Counted from the first letter of the stretch, positions 49,030 to 62,580 are shown. The stretch is 64,000 bases of DNA from Pseudoscleropodium purum (GCA_963969395.1 OZ017797.1:27218001-27282000); one strand, 5' to 3'. Program-made: numbers and translations. The notes: a model not told the origin generated them from the letters alone.

Positions 49030-49518
49030 AGTGTCATAGGCCTAAGGTAAAACAGTCCATCATGGTCAGAATTTTGAGTTTGCACTCATGCAATGGCTGA
49101 ATTTTTTTTTTAAATTTACCACATATAGACAAGTGTAAGAAATAACAACAGCAATTGAAATTATATTTTTTCAACAAAGTATGAATTTTCTATGATTTTT
49201 TGAAGTGATCTGTCCAAAACAATCAGTAGACTACTCTACAACCAACAAACATGTATCCATAACACTCACCTTCTTCACCTAAAACAGTCAAAATATTTTC
49301 TAACTTGGTGGGCCTTGAAAAAGTCATTTTCTGCAATGCTTTACACTAAAAAAGTTGTATGTTCCTAGAAGGGTCACTAATCACTTCAATAGTGTCATAT
49401 GAGACATTGATGGTGGGCCAAACTTTCAGAAATTGATAATAACCATCATGGGGTCATTTTTTAGGTGTCCAAGATGGGTCATTTGACCATGATGTGCTGT
49501 TTTACTTTAAATGTCACT
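49030..49518. mobile_element. 489-bp foldback element
   Basis: Left arm AGTGTCATAGGCCTAAGG then TAAAACAGTCCATCATGGTC. The right arm on the minus strand reads AGTGACATTTAAAG then TAAAACAGCACATCATGGTC. Arms of about 37 bp match with a few differences. No coding frame and no clear target duplication, so it is a MITE-like element of unassigned superfamily. Confidence 0.65.
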
Positions 49519-52500
49519 AAGGTATAAAGATCTCAACCATACAATCTTGTAGTATATGTGTTGTAGATGACATGAATCAAATTTGGAATCATGTGGCCTT
49601 ATAGATTGCAAGATTATAATGTTTTTGTGTTGAAAAAGGATGCTGAAATTTTCCTAGCAACACATTTAAACATGAAATTCAATTTCTAAATCTACTCAAA
49701 TGAAAAAACTTTGAACTATAAAGTGCTTCAAAATGAGCATACAAACATATTAGCGAAAGAAAGTATCATTCTATTGACTCATTGTGTATGCAAAATGGCT
49801 TTGAAAGGTAAAAAAATAGCAAAAAAAGTTGTAGAAAGGTTGAACCTAAGGCTAAACCTCTTTCTACTAAAATACTTTTTAGTCACTCATACCTTCTTGG
49901 ATTGATATGAAATTTTAGCTACACAAACTAAACTAGTATGTGCAAATTTTCAAAAAAGAATATTGGAAATAGATACTATATGAAGAATACACAAGTTATT
50001 GAAGCTCATTGTAATCCAAAATTGTCTAGATTTTGAATTTTGAATTGCTTCCAAACATTCAAAACAACTTGGATTGACATGAAAAAATTTCTACAATAAT
50101 TAGACTTCAAGGGAAACATAATCCAATATATTTAATTGAAAGAAAACATTGGATGAAGGAGATATAAGCCCCCAAAGTTGCAACCATCAAAAAACTTCTA
50201 AAAGATTAGTACATGGCTTGCAAAACTTGTGAACTTCAAATGACTTCCAAAACATTAGTACATTATAGATTGATCTAAATATTTTACTATATAAACTAGA
50301 AAAAAGAGTGCAAATTTTCCAACAAGTTTTATTAATCTTGTAAGGCTGCTGTCAGTGCCGTGGACACTTAGTGTCCAATGGATGACAAAGAATTCTCATG
50401 TATAAGATAGAAGTGCAACTATTCATCTTTAGAGTTTTCTTATGAAAAGGGAACATCTTCTACAGTAGTTTGACTTCCAATGAATACTTTTCCATTTTTT
50501 TAAGCAATAGATTTCCATGATATTAGAAATTGATGATTTCTTCGAAGACCGGCCCGTCCTTACAGTGTTAAATTCAAACATTGGATATAAAAGTTATTTC
50601 ACTTTGAATTAGTCTCCTAGACTAGGTGAAGACACTTTTGATCCCTTGGAGTGCTCAAGGGTTAATCCTTTATCCTCTAAAAAACTTAAAAATCTATAGC
50701 TAGGACTTCACATTGATGCACACAACCATCAATGATTGTGTTGAAAGGAAGAGATATCTATTCTTATTTAATTTATCTTTTTTTCCTTTAAATTTGTCAA
50801 TGCCAATGAATGTAGTGACATTGCAAACACACGAACATACACTCCAAAAAATAAAAATCTAATATTGTTGCCATCATTGTCCAAAATTTCATATTTCAAT
50901 CTAAGTAAACTCTCTCTAAAATAAATATCATCTATATAATAAATAATTGAAATATTTCAACATATCTATATGATCAATTTATATGAAGCATTATTTCTTC
51001 TTTCCATTGATATATTCACATGGGAATTTGTAAAGCTTCTTCAATGTATATTGATAGGATGAAGTGCATTCATCACAATATTTATCATCCATGAATGAGC
51101 ACTTTTTGATTGCTTGAACTTCTTTGGGGATTTTTGCATAATTTTTCATATATCTTTGTACAAATATGTTTACATCATTTTCATTGAAATGGTTGTAAAA
51201 AAAGGGATTTTTTAAAATTCAAAAATTGATTGGGATAGATGAGAAAGTATTTGGATGAAACGTTAATTGCAACATTGTATTCATCATCTAAAATATGGAT
51301 GTTGAAGTTGGATTATAATCATTAAAATAATTAGATATTAGACAAGAGTAGTCAGGGTATTTAAACCCTAGTGTAAAACCCATAGGAAAAAAGGGGCTTT
51401 TAATTATCTTTATTGCTCATCTTTTGAGAATCATATTTATCTTCTTTGTATAAGTTAACTCTCAATCTCATGAGTAATATTTATTCTTTCATTAATAATT
51501 TTTGAATACTTATTTATTCTATAGGGTTGAAATTGATATTCTACCTTTTCTTCACCCTTGGTGTACAAATGTGCCATTTGATAAGTTGAGTAACAAAAAT
51601 AAACCTTCAAGAATCACTTACATTATAACCTTGCTTGCAATGGATGTCACTTTGGAATAGAATGAAAATTTGTCTCCTTTCTACAAACAATTTTGTTGGG
51701 CTTGAAATCTCCACCTTTTGCATCTTCTATTTCCCTCATAGGTGTGAATGTATGTGGGGATAGTCATCATCCAAACAATAATTGATAAAAGTTTTCAAAG
51801 GCTTATTGCAAGAGCTATATGAAATGGATGAAGTACACCTAATATTTTTAAATTTAAGTTTAGTCAAGGCAATTATTAATCCATACAAAAACATTGTAGA
51901 AAGGCAAAGGTTTTCATTATAGAAAATTTCAAGCTTTGACTGGGTTGTTTAACTACATGGAAATGTATAAATACAAATAATAATAGCCAAAATTGTCTCA
52001 TAGAAAAACTATCAATGTAAGTCAATTTTTGTACCCTATCAAATTTTCAATGAAAATATTATTATTATTATTATTTAAATATTAAAAAAAATTGTATATA
52101 TACATCCACCAAAAGTCAAACAACCTTCCACAAGGCCCAAACTTTTTGTAATATCCAATAGAAATATAGAGGCAAAATAAATTATAATGACAAGAATCTA
52201 GACTAAGAATCTTCATTTCTATAAAATTTTCCTTTCTTTCTATATAGGCATGAATAAATTCAAAACCTTGCACTTTAAACTCAAGCTTAAAACTTAAAGC
52301 ATCAAGTGACTAAGTTAGTCATATTACTAAATAAGAAAAAAAAATTATTTTTAGTATATTGATAGATTAAAAAAATAAAAAATCTTCTTAAGATCTAATC
52401 TTTTTGTAGTGCTAGGAATTTTAATAATTAATGTAATTATGAAGAGTATGTTAAATATCACAAGATGAGATTCTAAACTGTTTGTCAAATGTTTTGTTTG

Positions 52501-54700
52501 TCAAATTCAAATAGAAAAGAATTTTGTTTGGAATTTACAAAAGTAGCTTATTAATTTTGAAGTTTAAGGATTCACAAATGTAAAATATGTATATGTGCTT
52601 ATGGTTCAATTAGATGTGGTTTTCTAAAAACTTCAAATTTTGGACGATTATGCTTTCCAAAAATTTGTGAATTGATTCAAATGTAGAATAGTACAAAAAT
52701 TGCAAACTCAAAAATAGTAGGCTACAATGTCAAACTTTGTATTGAGCCACATTGAGCAATATGCTAAAAAAAGTTTAGAACCTTCACCTCTAAATGCCCA
52801 AGGCCTTTTTTGAGCTTCTAGGAATTTGCTTTAAATTGAACAAAAATTCAACATTTTGATAAGTTATATCAATTTTTTTATAATTATAACCATACAATTT
52901 CAAACTAGATATGTTAAGAATCACATAGGGAAAAAATATATTATTTACAGATTGAAAGGTTACAATGTTTGATCATGAGGGTGTTAATATTGTAAAAATG
53001 ATTTGAATTCCTTTAATCTTCTTTTCACATGTTGAATCTAAGAAGTTGGTCACCTAAAAAATATGAGGTTAAAGAATATAACTTGCATAGCCCCAATTAA
53101 TTTATGGCTTTTCAAAATTTCTCCTACAATTTCATAAAATGAATACCTAATGCAAATTTATCTCTAAAATCTAGTAAATTTGAGGCTCATTTCCAATTGA
53201 AGCTCTTATCACCAAGGAAAGCCAAAATTGTAATGGACACACTTGCACAAAATCTTTAATAGAAAAATCATAATCAATCAATTTCAAAATTGTATTTTTG
53301 TTGCTTAAACTACACTTGAACAAGAATTTTTCAAAAATATAAACTAATAAATATAGCAAGTTGGTTAGGTTAAGAATTCCGTATTTTTTGGAATATTTTC
53401 AATATTTTTTTTGACGCATTTTTATGGACATCCAATGTAACAACCTTTGTTTTTATGTCAACAATGATGTTCAATAAAACATCTTGATCATCGGAAATAA
53501 TGTCCATATTGCTACATTGCATTTTATGATCTTGCCCCATGATAACACCCACTTACTCATATGATAATTCATTTGAAAAAATAGAAACTAACATTCACAT
53601 TTACAATTCTCTAAAATCCCCTAAAAATATAAGTTCTTCCTATGTCAACATGTCAATTAAAAAAAATGTCAATTAAAAATTTATACTATGTATTATGTTA
53701 TATACCAATTGCTTACATCAACTATAAGCATTCACAAGTAGGCTCACATTTATGTAATTCACACCAGGTGTTTCAATGTAATTCACACAAAATTCAATAA
53801 TTCTTTTGATACTCCTGCTTCAGCTTCATCAACTTCTCAAACAGCTTCTTGTATTGATTCAAAAAAATTTCATAGATTGTTTGGATGAGGGCCTTGCATT
53901 ATGTCCTCTTTTATTAAACTCCATGAGGCAACATCTTCTTCATATATATATTCATTTGAACTCATTATAATTATCAACCCATAGAGTCATGGCAATAGTG
54001 GTAATAACCAATATGATTGTTAATTATTTTGCTAGTATTGAATACTGGCACATGGGCCTAAAAATGCTTCTGCTTGTCCTTTCCCACTAGCACCTTACCT
54101 AAAACACATGGACATAAAACAACAATTAGTCATTCAATAGTTTGTTATTGTTTTGGTTCACACTACTATTAAACAAAAATACTCATGCTAACAAGGTAAT
54201 TGTCTTTCCAAACTAATTTTTCATTCATTATTCCCTTCACTATCTTTCATCCAAAATTACTATCAATGTTTTCATAATTATAGAACACATGGAATTTGCA
54301 CCTTGCTTCTTTTGAATTCTCTTTGTCTTTCTAGATCGGTTATAAATGTTCTAGTCAAAATTTTGACTAGACATTTAAAGATGCCATAGATATACATTCG
54401 AAATTGAATCAAAAGTTATTCAAAGGATTTTTAGCAAAACCTGGAAAACACTAGGGATGTTTTATCACATTCGGGTAATGAGTCACCAATGCTTACCTAG
54501 TTGTCCACTCAATCATACTTGAGGTTTTTATTAGATGAGTTTATATAATTAACAATTGAAATGGGTTATGTCCATCAAGGGCATATTAGGTTAAATGAAG
54601 GATTTAAGGGGTTGTGTTTCTTACTAGACATAAAGTCCAAGATTAAAGAAGTGCGTGATAGGTCGATTGGACCGTAAGTAAAAACATATGTTTTTCTTTC
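49519..54700. other. AT-rich repeat desert, nothing recognised
   Basis: More than 5 kb with no supported gene on either strand; all frames are under about 65 codons. Minor items are a hairpin TGGACACTTAGTGTCCA at 50361-50377 and an ATT run near 52060. Confidence 0.5.
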
Positions 54701-56000
54701 TACTTGCTTTCTAGTTCACCCACCATATATCCTTGAAACTTTAAGATTAATAATGTGTCTTAATTTTCCATTTTGAAGGAATAAGTAATGTAATTGGAAT
54801 GGTAAATATAATTGTCTTTTATTTACTATAATTCCTTTAAAAGGTTCTTTTTTCTCCCCAACTTTGCTAAAAATTACTCTTTTATATCTATGGGTAATTG
54901 ATCAATGGAATCTTTAAGTTCCTTGTCTTTTATATGGTTTCCACTTAATTGGAAACCTTGCCCAAAATAAGCTCCTCTATAAAATTAGTACAAGGCTTTA
55001 AAAAGGTATGGACTAGAAAAATGATCTTCTAATAATTCAAAAACTTCCCATGGAAGTAGTGGTTCCATTCTTAATTATATTCATATCTTTATAATCTCTA
55101 ACCTATTTATTTTTAATTTGCTCTATAAATCTTAACAATGGGGTAGGCAATGTTGATTATATAATATAGGGTGGAAATAAATTAGGGTATCAATTATAGT
55201 TCTTAATTTTTGCAATTCTAGAATTGCTATGGGTTGAATTTATAATAAATCTAATCATTTAATGACTTTTTAAAATCTTGGTTCATGATCTAATACTATT
55301 GGGAATTTTTGGATAGAATTTTTATAGGCTTTATTTTTGACCCATGTTTTCTTAATATGACCTCCCTCTCGACAAAAGTGACACCTGGATTTTGGTTTCT
55401 CTTTTGGGGACCTTGTTTTAACTTTTATATTTTCCTACTTTGAATTAAAAGTTAATTTTAGAGATATTTTCTTAGTAGATTCACTTGAAATTTCCAGTCT
55501 ATTAGATAACAAATACTCTTGATTATAACAAATTATTGGCTTAGGTTGATTAGGATTACTATCTTGTTGAAAAATGTTTTTGTTGAAAACTTCATTTATA
55601 ATTTCATTACTAATTTTGGTATAGAATTCTGTTTTATTTTAATGAGAAGATTAAAAATTCTTATAATTCTTATCTAATTTTGTATTCTGAAGTTAAGGAT
55701 CTTTCAATAATTTCCAACAATTGATTCTATTTTAGAAATATTATGAAAATAATACATGCCATCCTTCTTAAGGTTTTTGAACTCAATAGAACAAGATGCA
55801 TATTCTATTCTTCCACACTAATTCCTAAATTATATCTATCGATGGTGAATTTCAAAAGGGAATCCTTTCCTACTCTACATCTTAGACACCAATAGCCAAG
55901 ACCTTTCACCGTCAATGGCACCAAAATATAGCATAGAAAAAGATTCGGAACCAAAATTTAAGGAATTTCCTAGTGTTGGTTTTTTTGATTGAAAAAGGTC
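54700..56000 (-). pseudogene. Decayed retroelement/pararetrovirus-like gag region with zinc knuckle
   Basis: On the minus strand, 55342-55383 reads CHFCREGGHIKKTW, a CCHC zinc knuckle (C-x2-C-x4-H-x4-) in which the final Cys is Trp. It is embedded in Lys/Arg-rich sequence as in the nucleocapsid part of LTR-retrotransposon or plant pararetrovirus gag proteins. The frame is open from 55638 to 55270 except for a single TAG at 55435-55437. Upstream (55.75-55.99 kb) and downstream (54.85-55.08 kb) are further protein-like segments in shifted frames with several stops. No protease, reverse transcriptase or terminal repeats were identified. It is inactive. The call as a retroelement remnant is moderately secure; virus versus Ty1/Ty3 type is open. 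Confidence 0.6.
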
Positions 56001-56231
56001 ATATAGTCTATTGTTTTGTTTCTAAGGTCACTTTTATCATAGGAATTTACTCAACTTAGAGATTTAAAGATTAAAAATTAATTAAATTAAATACAAAAGG
56101 ATATATTTGTATGAATTTTCTTAGCCTATGCTAATAGTCCATCCATTTTTCAAATGTATGTAGACTCTAGAAAATGTTGTACAGTCTTATACTAGTGTTC
56201 TAATGTTAGATTATCAAGGTGTGTCAAATCA
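56001..56231. other. AT-rich spacer
   Basis: A short AT-rich spacer between the retroelement remnant and the foldback element. Nothing was recognised. Confidence 0.4.
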
Positions 56232-56559
56232 CTAGAAGAAAATTGCATTGAACTTGATTAAAATTGCATTTTTTTCCTCAAAACTGCATTTTATGTAATA
56301 AATATTGTGTTGCATTCAACATAAAAGTATGGAATCGGTTTTGTTGAGTTTTCCTTTTGTAATGCAAAATTTTGCATTGAAACATTGGAACACAAAATTT
56401 GACAAATAAAATGCAGATTTTTGATAAGGAAAATGCAAAATTTTGTATTGAAACTCAAAATTCTACATTTCAAAGGGAGAACTCAACAAAATCGATTCCA
56501 TACTTTTTTGTTGAGTAAAATGCAATTTTGGATAAGTTCAATGCAATTTTCTTGTAGTG
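56232..56559. mobile_element. CACTA-type foldback MITE, second family
   Basis: A 328-bp element with left end CACTAGAAGAAAATTGCATT and right end, on the minus strand, CACTACAAGAAAATTGCATT. It is flanked by the 3-bp direct repeat AAT (56229-56231 and 56560-56562). The interior folds back further (TTTTGTTGAG versus CTCAACAAAA). Termini and 3-bp duplication identify a CACTA-type non-autonomous element. Its interior is unrelated to the 220-bp family at 779, 2616 and 42561. Confidence 0.85.
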
Positions 56560-56630
56560 AATAGTTCGGGTTGGTCAAATAGTCTTGTGCCCTATAATGC
56601 ATTCTATTGACGTAATCAAATAGCCACATA

Positions 56631-56633
<3 letters not shown>

Positions 56634-56728
<95 letters not shown>

Positions 56729-56730
56729 AT
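56634..56730. repeat. (AT)n microsatellite
   Basis: About 97 bp of alternating AT with a single interruption (ATTTA) near 56715. The length is likely variable between individuals and may be an assembly approximation. Confidence 0.95.
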
Positions 56731-57630
56731 GTCATCTTCCTTCATTACTTCTTCAATTTAGTTCATGGCGGTGGTCAATTGGTCTAGAAAGATAATTAAC
56801 TAAGACTAATTACTAGTTATGCAGGGATGCAAATTCACAAGTTTGTAATTGTCAAATTGTCCCACTATGTAGAGTATGCAAAAGTAAAGAAACTTTCTTG
56901 TTAATTATGCTCTAACCAATTAGTCTCAAGTTCTTTCTTTCTTCCGCTTTATAAGTAATCAACAGGTCAATTGGTTCATTTTCTACAACTTAGACTTTTT
57001 TAGTCTAAGTACATTTGTTGTATGGTCAGTTGGACTTTTCTCTAAAGCTATGGCTAATTTTATTGCTCTATTAAAACAATCTCTTTTTAACCAACATTAA
57101 GAACAATTTGTCAAGCACTTGGCTCCTATATGACTTACTTGTCAATTGGGCAATCTTTCTCTAATTTTAAATTACTAATCACAACTTCATACTATTCTAT
57201 CACTTACATCATAACAATTGACTAATTGACATCTCAACTACCAACAACTAAGGAAATCTTTCGAGTACACTTGATTGATTTGACTTGATTGCTAATGAGT
57301 TACTCAACTCCTCATCTATTTGTCAATTTGTTCATTTTCTCATAAACATAAACACATAACCAAACATGTAAGGGACCCATCAATCATAACTCAAATATCT
57401 TAAACACAAATTTCTCTTATCCTTTGAGACAATTGAACTACAATGACATTCAATGTACTCACACACACAGTCAATTACACATAATATTTTAATAAAATCA
57501 TGATCTCCCAATAAGTGACCAAGTACTGTATCCACTTCAATTAACAATTAGCTGCAACACTTAGTGACACACCCCTTAACACTTAACCACAACTGATAAT
57601 TGCTAAACTATTAGATCAAATAATTCAAGA
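56731..57630. other. AT-rich intergenic DNA with GTCAATTGGT words
   Basis: No gene. Words such as GTCAATTGGT and AATTGACTAATTGAC recur but no regular period was found. Confidence 0.4.
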
Positions 57631-59020
57631 AATTATTGCCAATCACTGGCACATTTGAACATATAAAGATTCAAGTCTATTTGTTTTCCACAACTCTTTT
57701 TTTAGTCAATTAATTGATAAGCTTATTCAACCTCTTTACCATCTAATTAACACTGATCATAACTAAATTAATAGCATTCCACTTGCTTGATCATTTGACA
57801 AATAACTCAACATGAATAAACCAATCACTGGTTCAACTTATTGTTTATAAAATTTCACAAATTATTTGACTTCCAAAGCTTCTTTGATTATACTCTTAAA
57901 CAATTAGGAAGCTATTACCACTTTTTTTTTTATCTAACTAATTGATCTTAATAGTAACCACTTAAAATAAATTGACAAACTGAATTGTCAAATTGATTCA
58001 AATTCCACTTTAAAGTAATACCAATCACTTGTAATTTGAACTACTTCCTCTCACAAACAAGTAGACAAGGAAAATATTGTAACACTACTAAGCCAATCAC
58101 TAGCTTAACTTCTTTGCCCTATAATAATTGACTAATTGACTCAAGATAATGCTCTCACATACAAAAATCAAGAACTGCTTCCTTCATCATTTGATATTCT
58201 ATTTGACATTGGAATTGACAAAATATAATTAAGCTTAACTAAGCTTGACTAATTGACCAATTGTCAACATAGAATATGCCAATCACTAGGTTGAATAAAG
58301 AAGCTATTATACTCATCCAAAAATCTCACTCAATAATGTTTTCACAGCTTTGACAAATAGATTAAAAAAACAAAAATTAAAGAACAACGCCAATCCTTGG
58401 CTAATTGTCTAGCACACTGAATACTAGTTATATTTTCTGCAAACACAACGACGAGACCCACATACATATGACCAACAACTTCCTCCTAATCTATCGTACA
58501 CAGGTGTTTTGGGTTCACAAGAACCCTCATTTTTCTATTAATTTTTGTGAGTGCATACATTGGCCTTGATTCCTTCCATCTCTCTCCTTTTCTCCACCTC
58601 CATAACAGTTACCTCCTAGACCCAACTTACCCTAACCGCTATCTGGTTCTAACCACTCCATATTGAAGACCTCGATTAGCACAACGTATGACACCTCGTT
58701 TATTTCACCTCTTATGCCATAATACTCGTTATCAACACCTATTTGCCAATCACTAGCAAAATGATCACTTGACTCAATCACAAGATCAGGACTATATCAC
58801 ATAGACACAACAAATTGACAAACTTACAACTTATGAAAATTGTACAAATGCAAAAATTAAAGGAGACAAAGCTAATCTCTAGCAATTACTCCCACAAATA
58901 ACAAAGCAAATCACTAACTAAACAAAAATTAAATAAACACAAAAATTAGACAAATAGACAATTGTATTAACTTGAAGGAATGCACAAGTACAATTGACAT
59001 AGGCAAGCAATCACTGCAAA
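57630..59020 (+). repeat. Dispersed array of the 12-mer CCAATCACTRGC
   Basis: CCAATCACTGGC or close variants occur at 57639, 57821, 58021, 58093, 58279, 58390, 58746, 58872, 58907 and 59006, spaced 35-360 bp. The sequence between them is unrelated AT-rich DNA without frames. The same word in reverse complement clusters at 62593-62814. Confidence 0.55.
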
Positions 59021-59706
59021 TGCTAAGAGAGTGAGAAATCATGGTCAATTAGTTTTATACTTCTTGGCTATAACTTACTCTTAGATAACCGGCTTGTCTT
59101 ATTTGTTTAATTGCTTTAATTCCATGCTAATCCTAACTCCTTATTCAACTGTCAAATGGTCCCTTTCTACATTATTTTGTCTATTTGACTTGATTCTCAT
59201 TTTAATTAGCTTTTAAAACTAAGTTAATTGGTTCATTAGTCTCTTACTTTCAAAAACTTCAAAAACAATTTAGAAAGTATATTTACAAAGTGTCTTATAG
59301 CAAAGGGCACAAAATACCTCAACAAATTCACATAATTGTACTTGGGACTTTGGTTCATTGAATTGCTCTTTTTTATTCAAGGAATTTGAAAACTCTGCTT
59401 CAAATCCTGGTGGAGTTTTTACTGAGTTTATTAATGCAAAAAATTATGATTATTGTTTGCAATTGAATACCTATGGTGTTGCTTCATATTCACCACTCAT
59501 TTGATTACCACAACTCCGTTTTTGAATTATCAATCCTCTTGTCTTTTTTAGATTGGATGGTATATTTTTCTTCGACAATGTGTAGTAGCAATGAACATAA
59601 CACATTCTTTATGACATGCATGCTGCCTTATAAATGATGCAATTGAAATTGAATCCAATATGGAAGTGTGAAGAAAACTACAAGGTAATGCATGTTTAGA
59701 ATTTTC
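59021..59706. other. AT-rich intergenic DNA, nothing recognised
   Basis: AT-rich sequence with no supported gene or repeat. Confidence 0.4.
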
Positions 59707-59962
59707 ATTACATGTTCTTTTGGAGGCCTAAAGGATTGTTTTAGGCTTGTTCCCTAGGAGTCTAAGAATGGTCATTGTCAAAAAAAAAAATTTAATTTGA
59801 AAATTAAAAAAATTTGAAATTTCTTTTTAGTTTTTTTTGTAAAAATTTAAAAATGACATGGCAATCTCTTTGCCACGTTAGGTAGCTACTACAAGGCAGT
59901 TTGTAGAGTCTGGAAACCCAATGGAACTTGCAATCCTTTAAAGGGGCTAAAAAACATCTAAT
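59707..59962. mobile_element. 256-bp foldback MITE, copy 2 of a pair
   Basis: Inverted homologue of 34436-34695. On the minus strand it contains GCCATGTCATTTTTAAATTTT and GGGAACAAGCCTA in the same order and spacing. Its ends read ATTACATGTTCTTTTGG and, on the minus strand, ATTAGATGTTTTTTAGC. More diverged than copy 1. Confidence 0.65.
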
Positions 59963-61004
59963 AATTCCACTTTCTCTGCCACTTCCTCTATAGTATGTTT
60001 CTTTGGAATTGAAGTCAAATTTCGTCTCCTATTAAAATAATAACTTAGAGATGTTCAAAATGGATGGTTTATAGGCAAGAATTTTTTAAATATTGTGTAA
60101 ATAGTTTTTTTCAAGGATATAGAATGTATGCTTTTCTTTTTTCACTAATCCTAAAATCACAGTAAAGTGATTAAGTAGGTTGCAGTTTAAAATCAAATGG
60201 AACATGCATATATGGCTTCTTGTTGTTGTGTTGTTTGATTTGCAACATGAGTATTTTTGAAGCATTCTATTGAATCCTCATTTTTCACTTTATCTGTGAT
60301 TACTTTTTTTTGTCATTTTACAATTGATATGAAACCTGTATAATTATACATATTTTGGCACACATTGAATAATTTTGTAATTTTATTTCAACAACATTAG
60401 AATACGCTTAAGATATCCATATTATATATTTGCACCTTAAACTTCAATTGGTCACTTCATTGCTACTTACAATACTAGTACGAGTATTTGTTGAAGAATT
60501 TTTAGAAACTATGAGCATATGTATCATGAAGCATGAGTGATCTTACAATAATAGAGAACTATAAGAACATGTTGAAAAAGTTATTGTAAGGTTCTACCAA
60601 TTGGATCACAAAATACAAGCATTCAATTGAAGAGAATAATTTTGTAATGATGAATGTGCTAATATTGCTATGAAAACAAGAAGTTTCATAACATATGTGC
60701 ATGATGTATTCAAATGGAATGAATAAAGTCTCTCGACATGAAAGTATCACCACTTATTCACGGGGAAGTCTCCAATACAAGTCCATGTTTGGGTGTGGCT
60801 AACCTTCAATACATGCCCCACCATAGATCCAACCAAGGAGGGAAGGAGCCTTGTCATGCCAAAAGTGTCACTAGAAAGTATGAGACCCCATCCCCTTAAA
60901 AGACAATGACTTAAAAGATGTAAGCTTTCAACTCCTATTTTGTCATGCTTTGTATTGCTCAATCTTATTGTTTTGTGGATGCTCCAAATTCTATTAGAAA
61001 ATAA
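59963..61004. other. AT-rich DNA with a small GC-richer island at 60745-60960
   Basis: No gene was recognised. The 210-bp segment 60745-60960 is clearly richer in GC than its surroundings and holds a 71-codon minus-strand frame with no recognisable domain. It may be a fragment of a mobile element. Confidence 0.45.
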
Positions 61005-61410
61005 AAAATGTTCTTGAGGTGTACTTTAGGTCTACCTCAAATACACCTTAAATACCTTTTTTTTCAATTGAATTCAGAGCAAAAAAAAATTAAGAAAAGA
61101 TTTGTTGGAGTGAGCTTCAAGTGTGCTTGAAGTCTACTTCATTACACCTCAAGCACACTTTAACTTTTCTCATTGAATATGAAGCAAAACAAATTTAAAA
61201 CATGATATGTTTAGATGTGCTTGAGGTAGACCTCAAGCATACCTAAAGCACATTTTTATTTTTTACTCATTGAATGTAAAGCAAAATCAATTTAAAAAAG
61301 ATGTATTGGGATGTGCTTAGGGTGTACTTGAGTTAGACCTAAAGCACACTTGAACTTTTTACATTCAATTTGAAGCAAAACAAATTTGAAAAAGGATTCA
61401 TTGAAGTGTC
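61005..61410. repeat. Minisatellite of about 95-104-bp units with internal palindromes
   Basis: Four units are recognised by GAAGCAAAACAAATTT-like anchors at 61077, 61181, 61277 and 61372. Each unit contains a dyad built from GTGCTTGAGGT and ACCTCAAGC; the best is GCTTGAGGTAGACCTCAAGC at 61219-61238 (9-bp arms, 2-bp loop). Confidence 0.85.
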
Positions 61411-62580
61411 TACCTTTGCTATTTTGGAAGTTTTCAGTTTTTATTTTGATCCAAGATTGCAAATTAGAAGATCAAAATTGGAATACAAGGATTCTCAACA
61501 AATTTATACAATCCTAAAGATATTTTCAGAATAATATAGTATCTACCTTTCACCTGTGTTCAAAGTGCACTACCTTTGTGCAAGTATAAAGAACACAATT
61601 TTTTTTTTCCAATATTAAAAATGGATGAAAAGTAAAATCTTTAAGTTTGAAAGAATGTTCATTTCTGAATTTTGAATTATTTTACTATTTTCTAAAAATC
61701 AAACAGCAAAGTATCTATTGTTTTTAGTATTTTCTATTGTGCTTTCTTCCTAAATAACTTTTAGAGATAAATTTCTTTAGATTTGAATTTGTAGAGGCAT
61801 CCTATTTTCAGTGAAGAATAAATGATCCATATTTTATTTCATTACAAAAGAATTTCAATACGAAAGTCAAAATAGTCACTAAAATAGGACATTTTGAGCC
61901 AAATAGGATAGCTTTATCTTGCCATCACCCAATAAGATGTGTGTAATTAAGACAATTTTACTTTCTAGTTAAATTTTGTTCTTTTGAGTGTGAAATGAGT
62001 TAAATGTTTAAAATTTTGAGCAATCAAGTGTGAATGTGGTGATATTTGAAGTTAAAGTGTGAAAGGACTTTTTGACTTGAATGGTTGTGAGTTTGCCAGG
62101 TTTTTATCAAGAGATTGGAAGGGGTATTTGAGGAGGGATTGTGATATATAGTCTTCTCTTCTCTTATTATTTTCTCTCTTTAATTTTTATTGCATTTGGG
62201 ACTTGAGGTTGTGTTTTTTTTTCGTTTTCGTTGTTGTAATAATTTATAAACTCATAAGTATCATTCTTAGTTATTTTATTCACATAAGTGATAGTGATTA
62301 TTGCTTAAGCATGAAGTTGAATTTTGATGATATTTTACTTTGAGTATTTTATGAATGTCAAATTAATTAAATTGAATAATTTAATATTCACTTAAGTGAT
62401 AAATAAATATTATTTGCCTTGAGCATTTATAAAGGAGAGTCTCTTTAAGAGAATTTGATATACTTTGAGTAGAATATGTCTATCGGTTATATTTTATCTC
62501 TTAAGAGAATTTTTATATCAATACTTAAAGCAAGATTTGAAGTAAAGAGAAGCAAAATATAAAGTTAGGAATTGACTTAA
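61411..62580. other. AT-rich intergenic DNA, nothing recognised
   Basis: AT-rich DNA with no supported gene. Confidence 0.4.

Noticed and set aside
50361..50377. Hairpin TGGACACTTAGTGTCCA as a terminator or RNA element
   Set aside because: Short, isolated and without an adjacent gene; expected by chance in a window this size.
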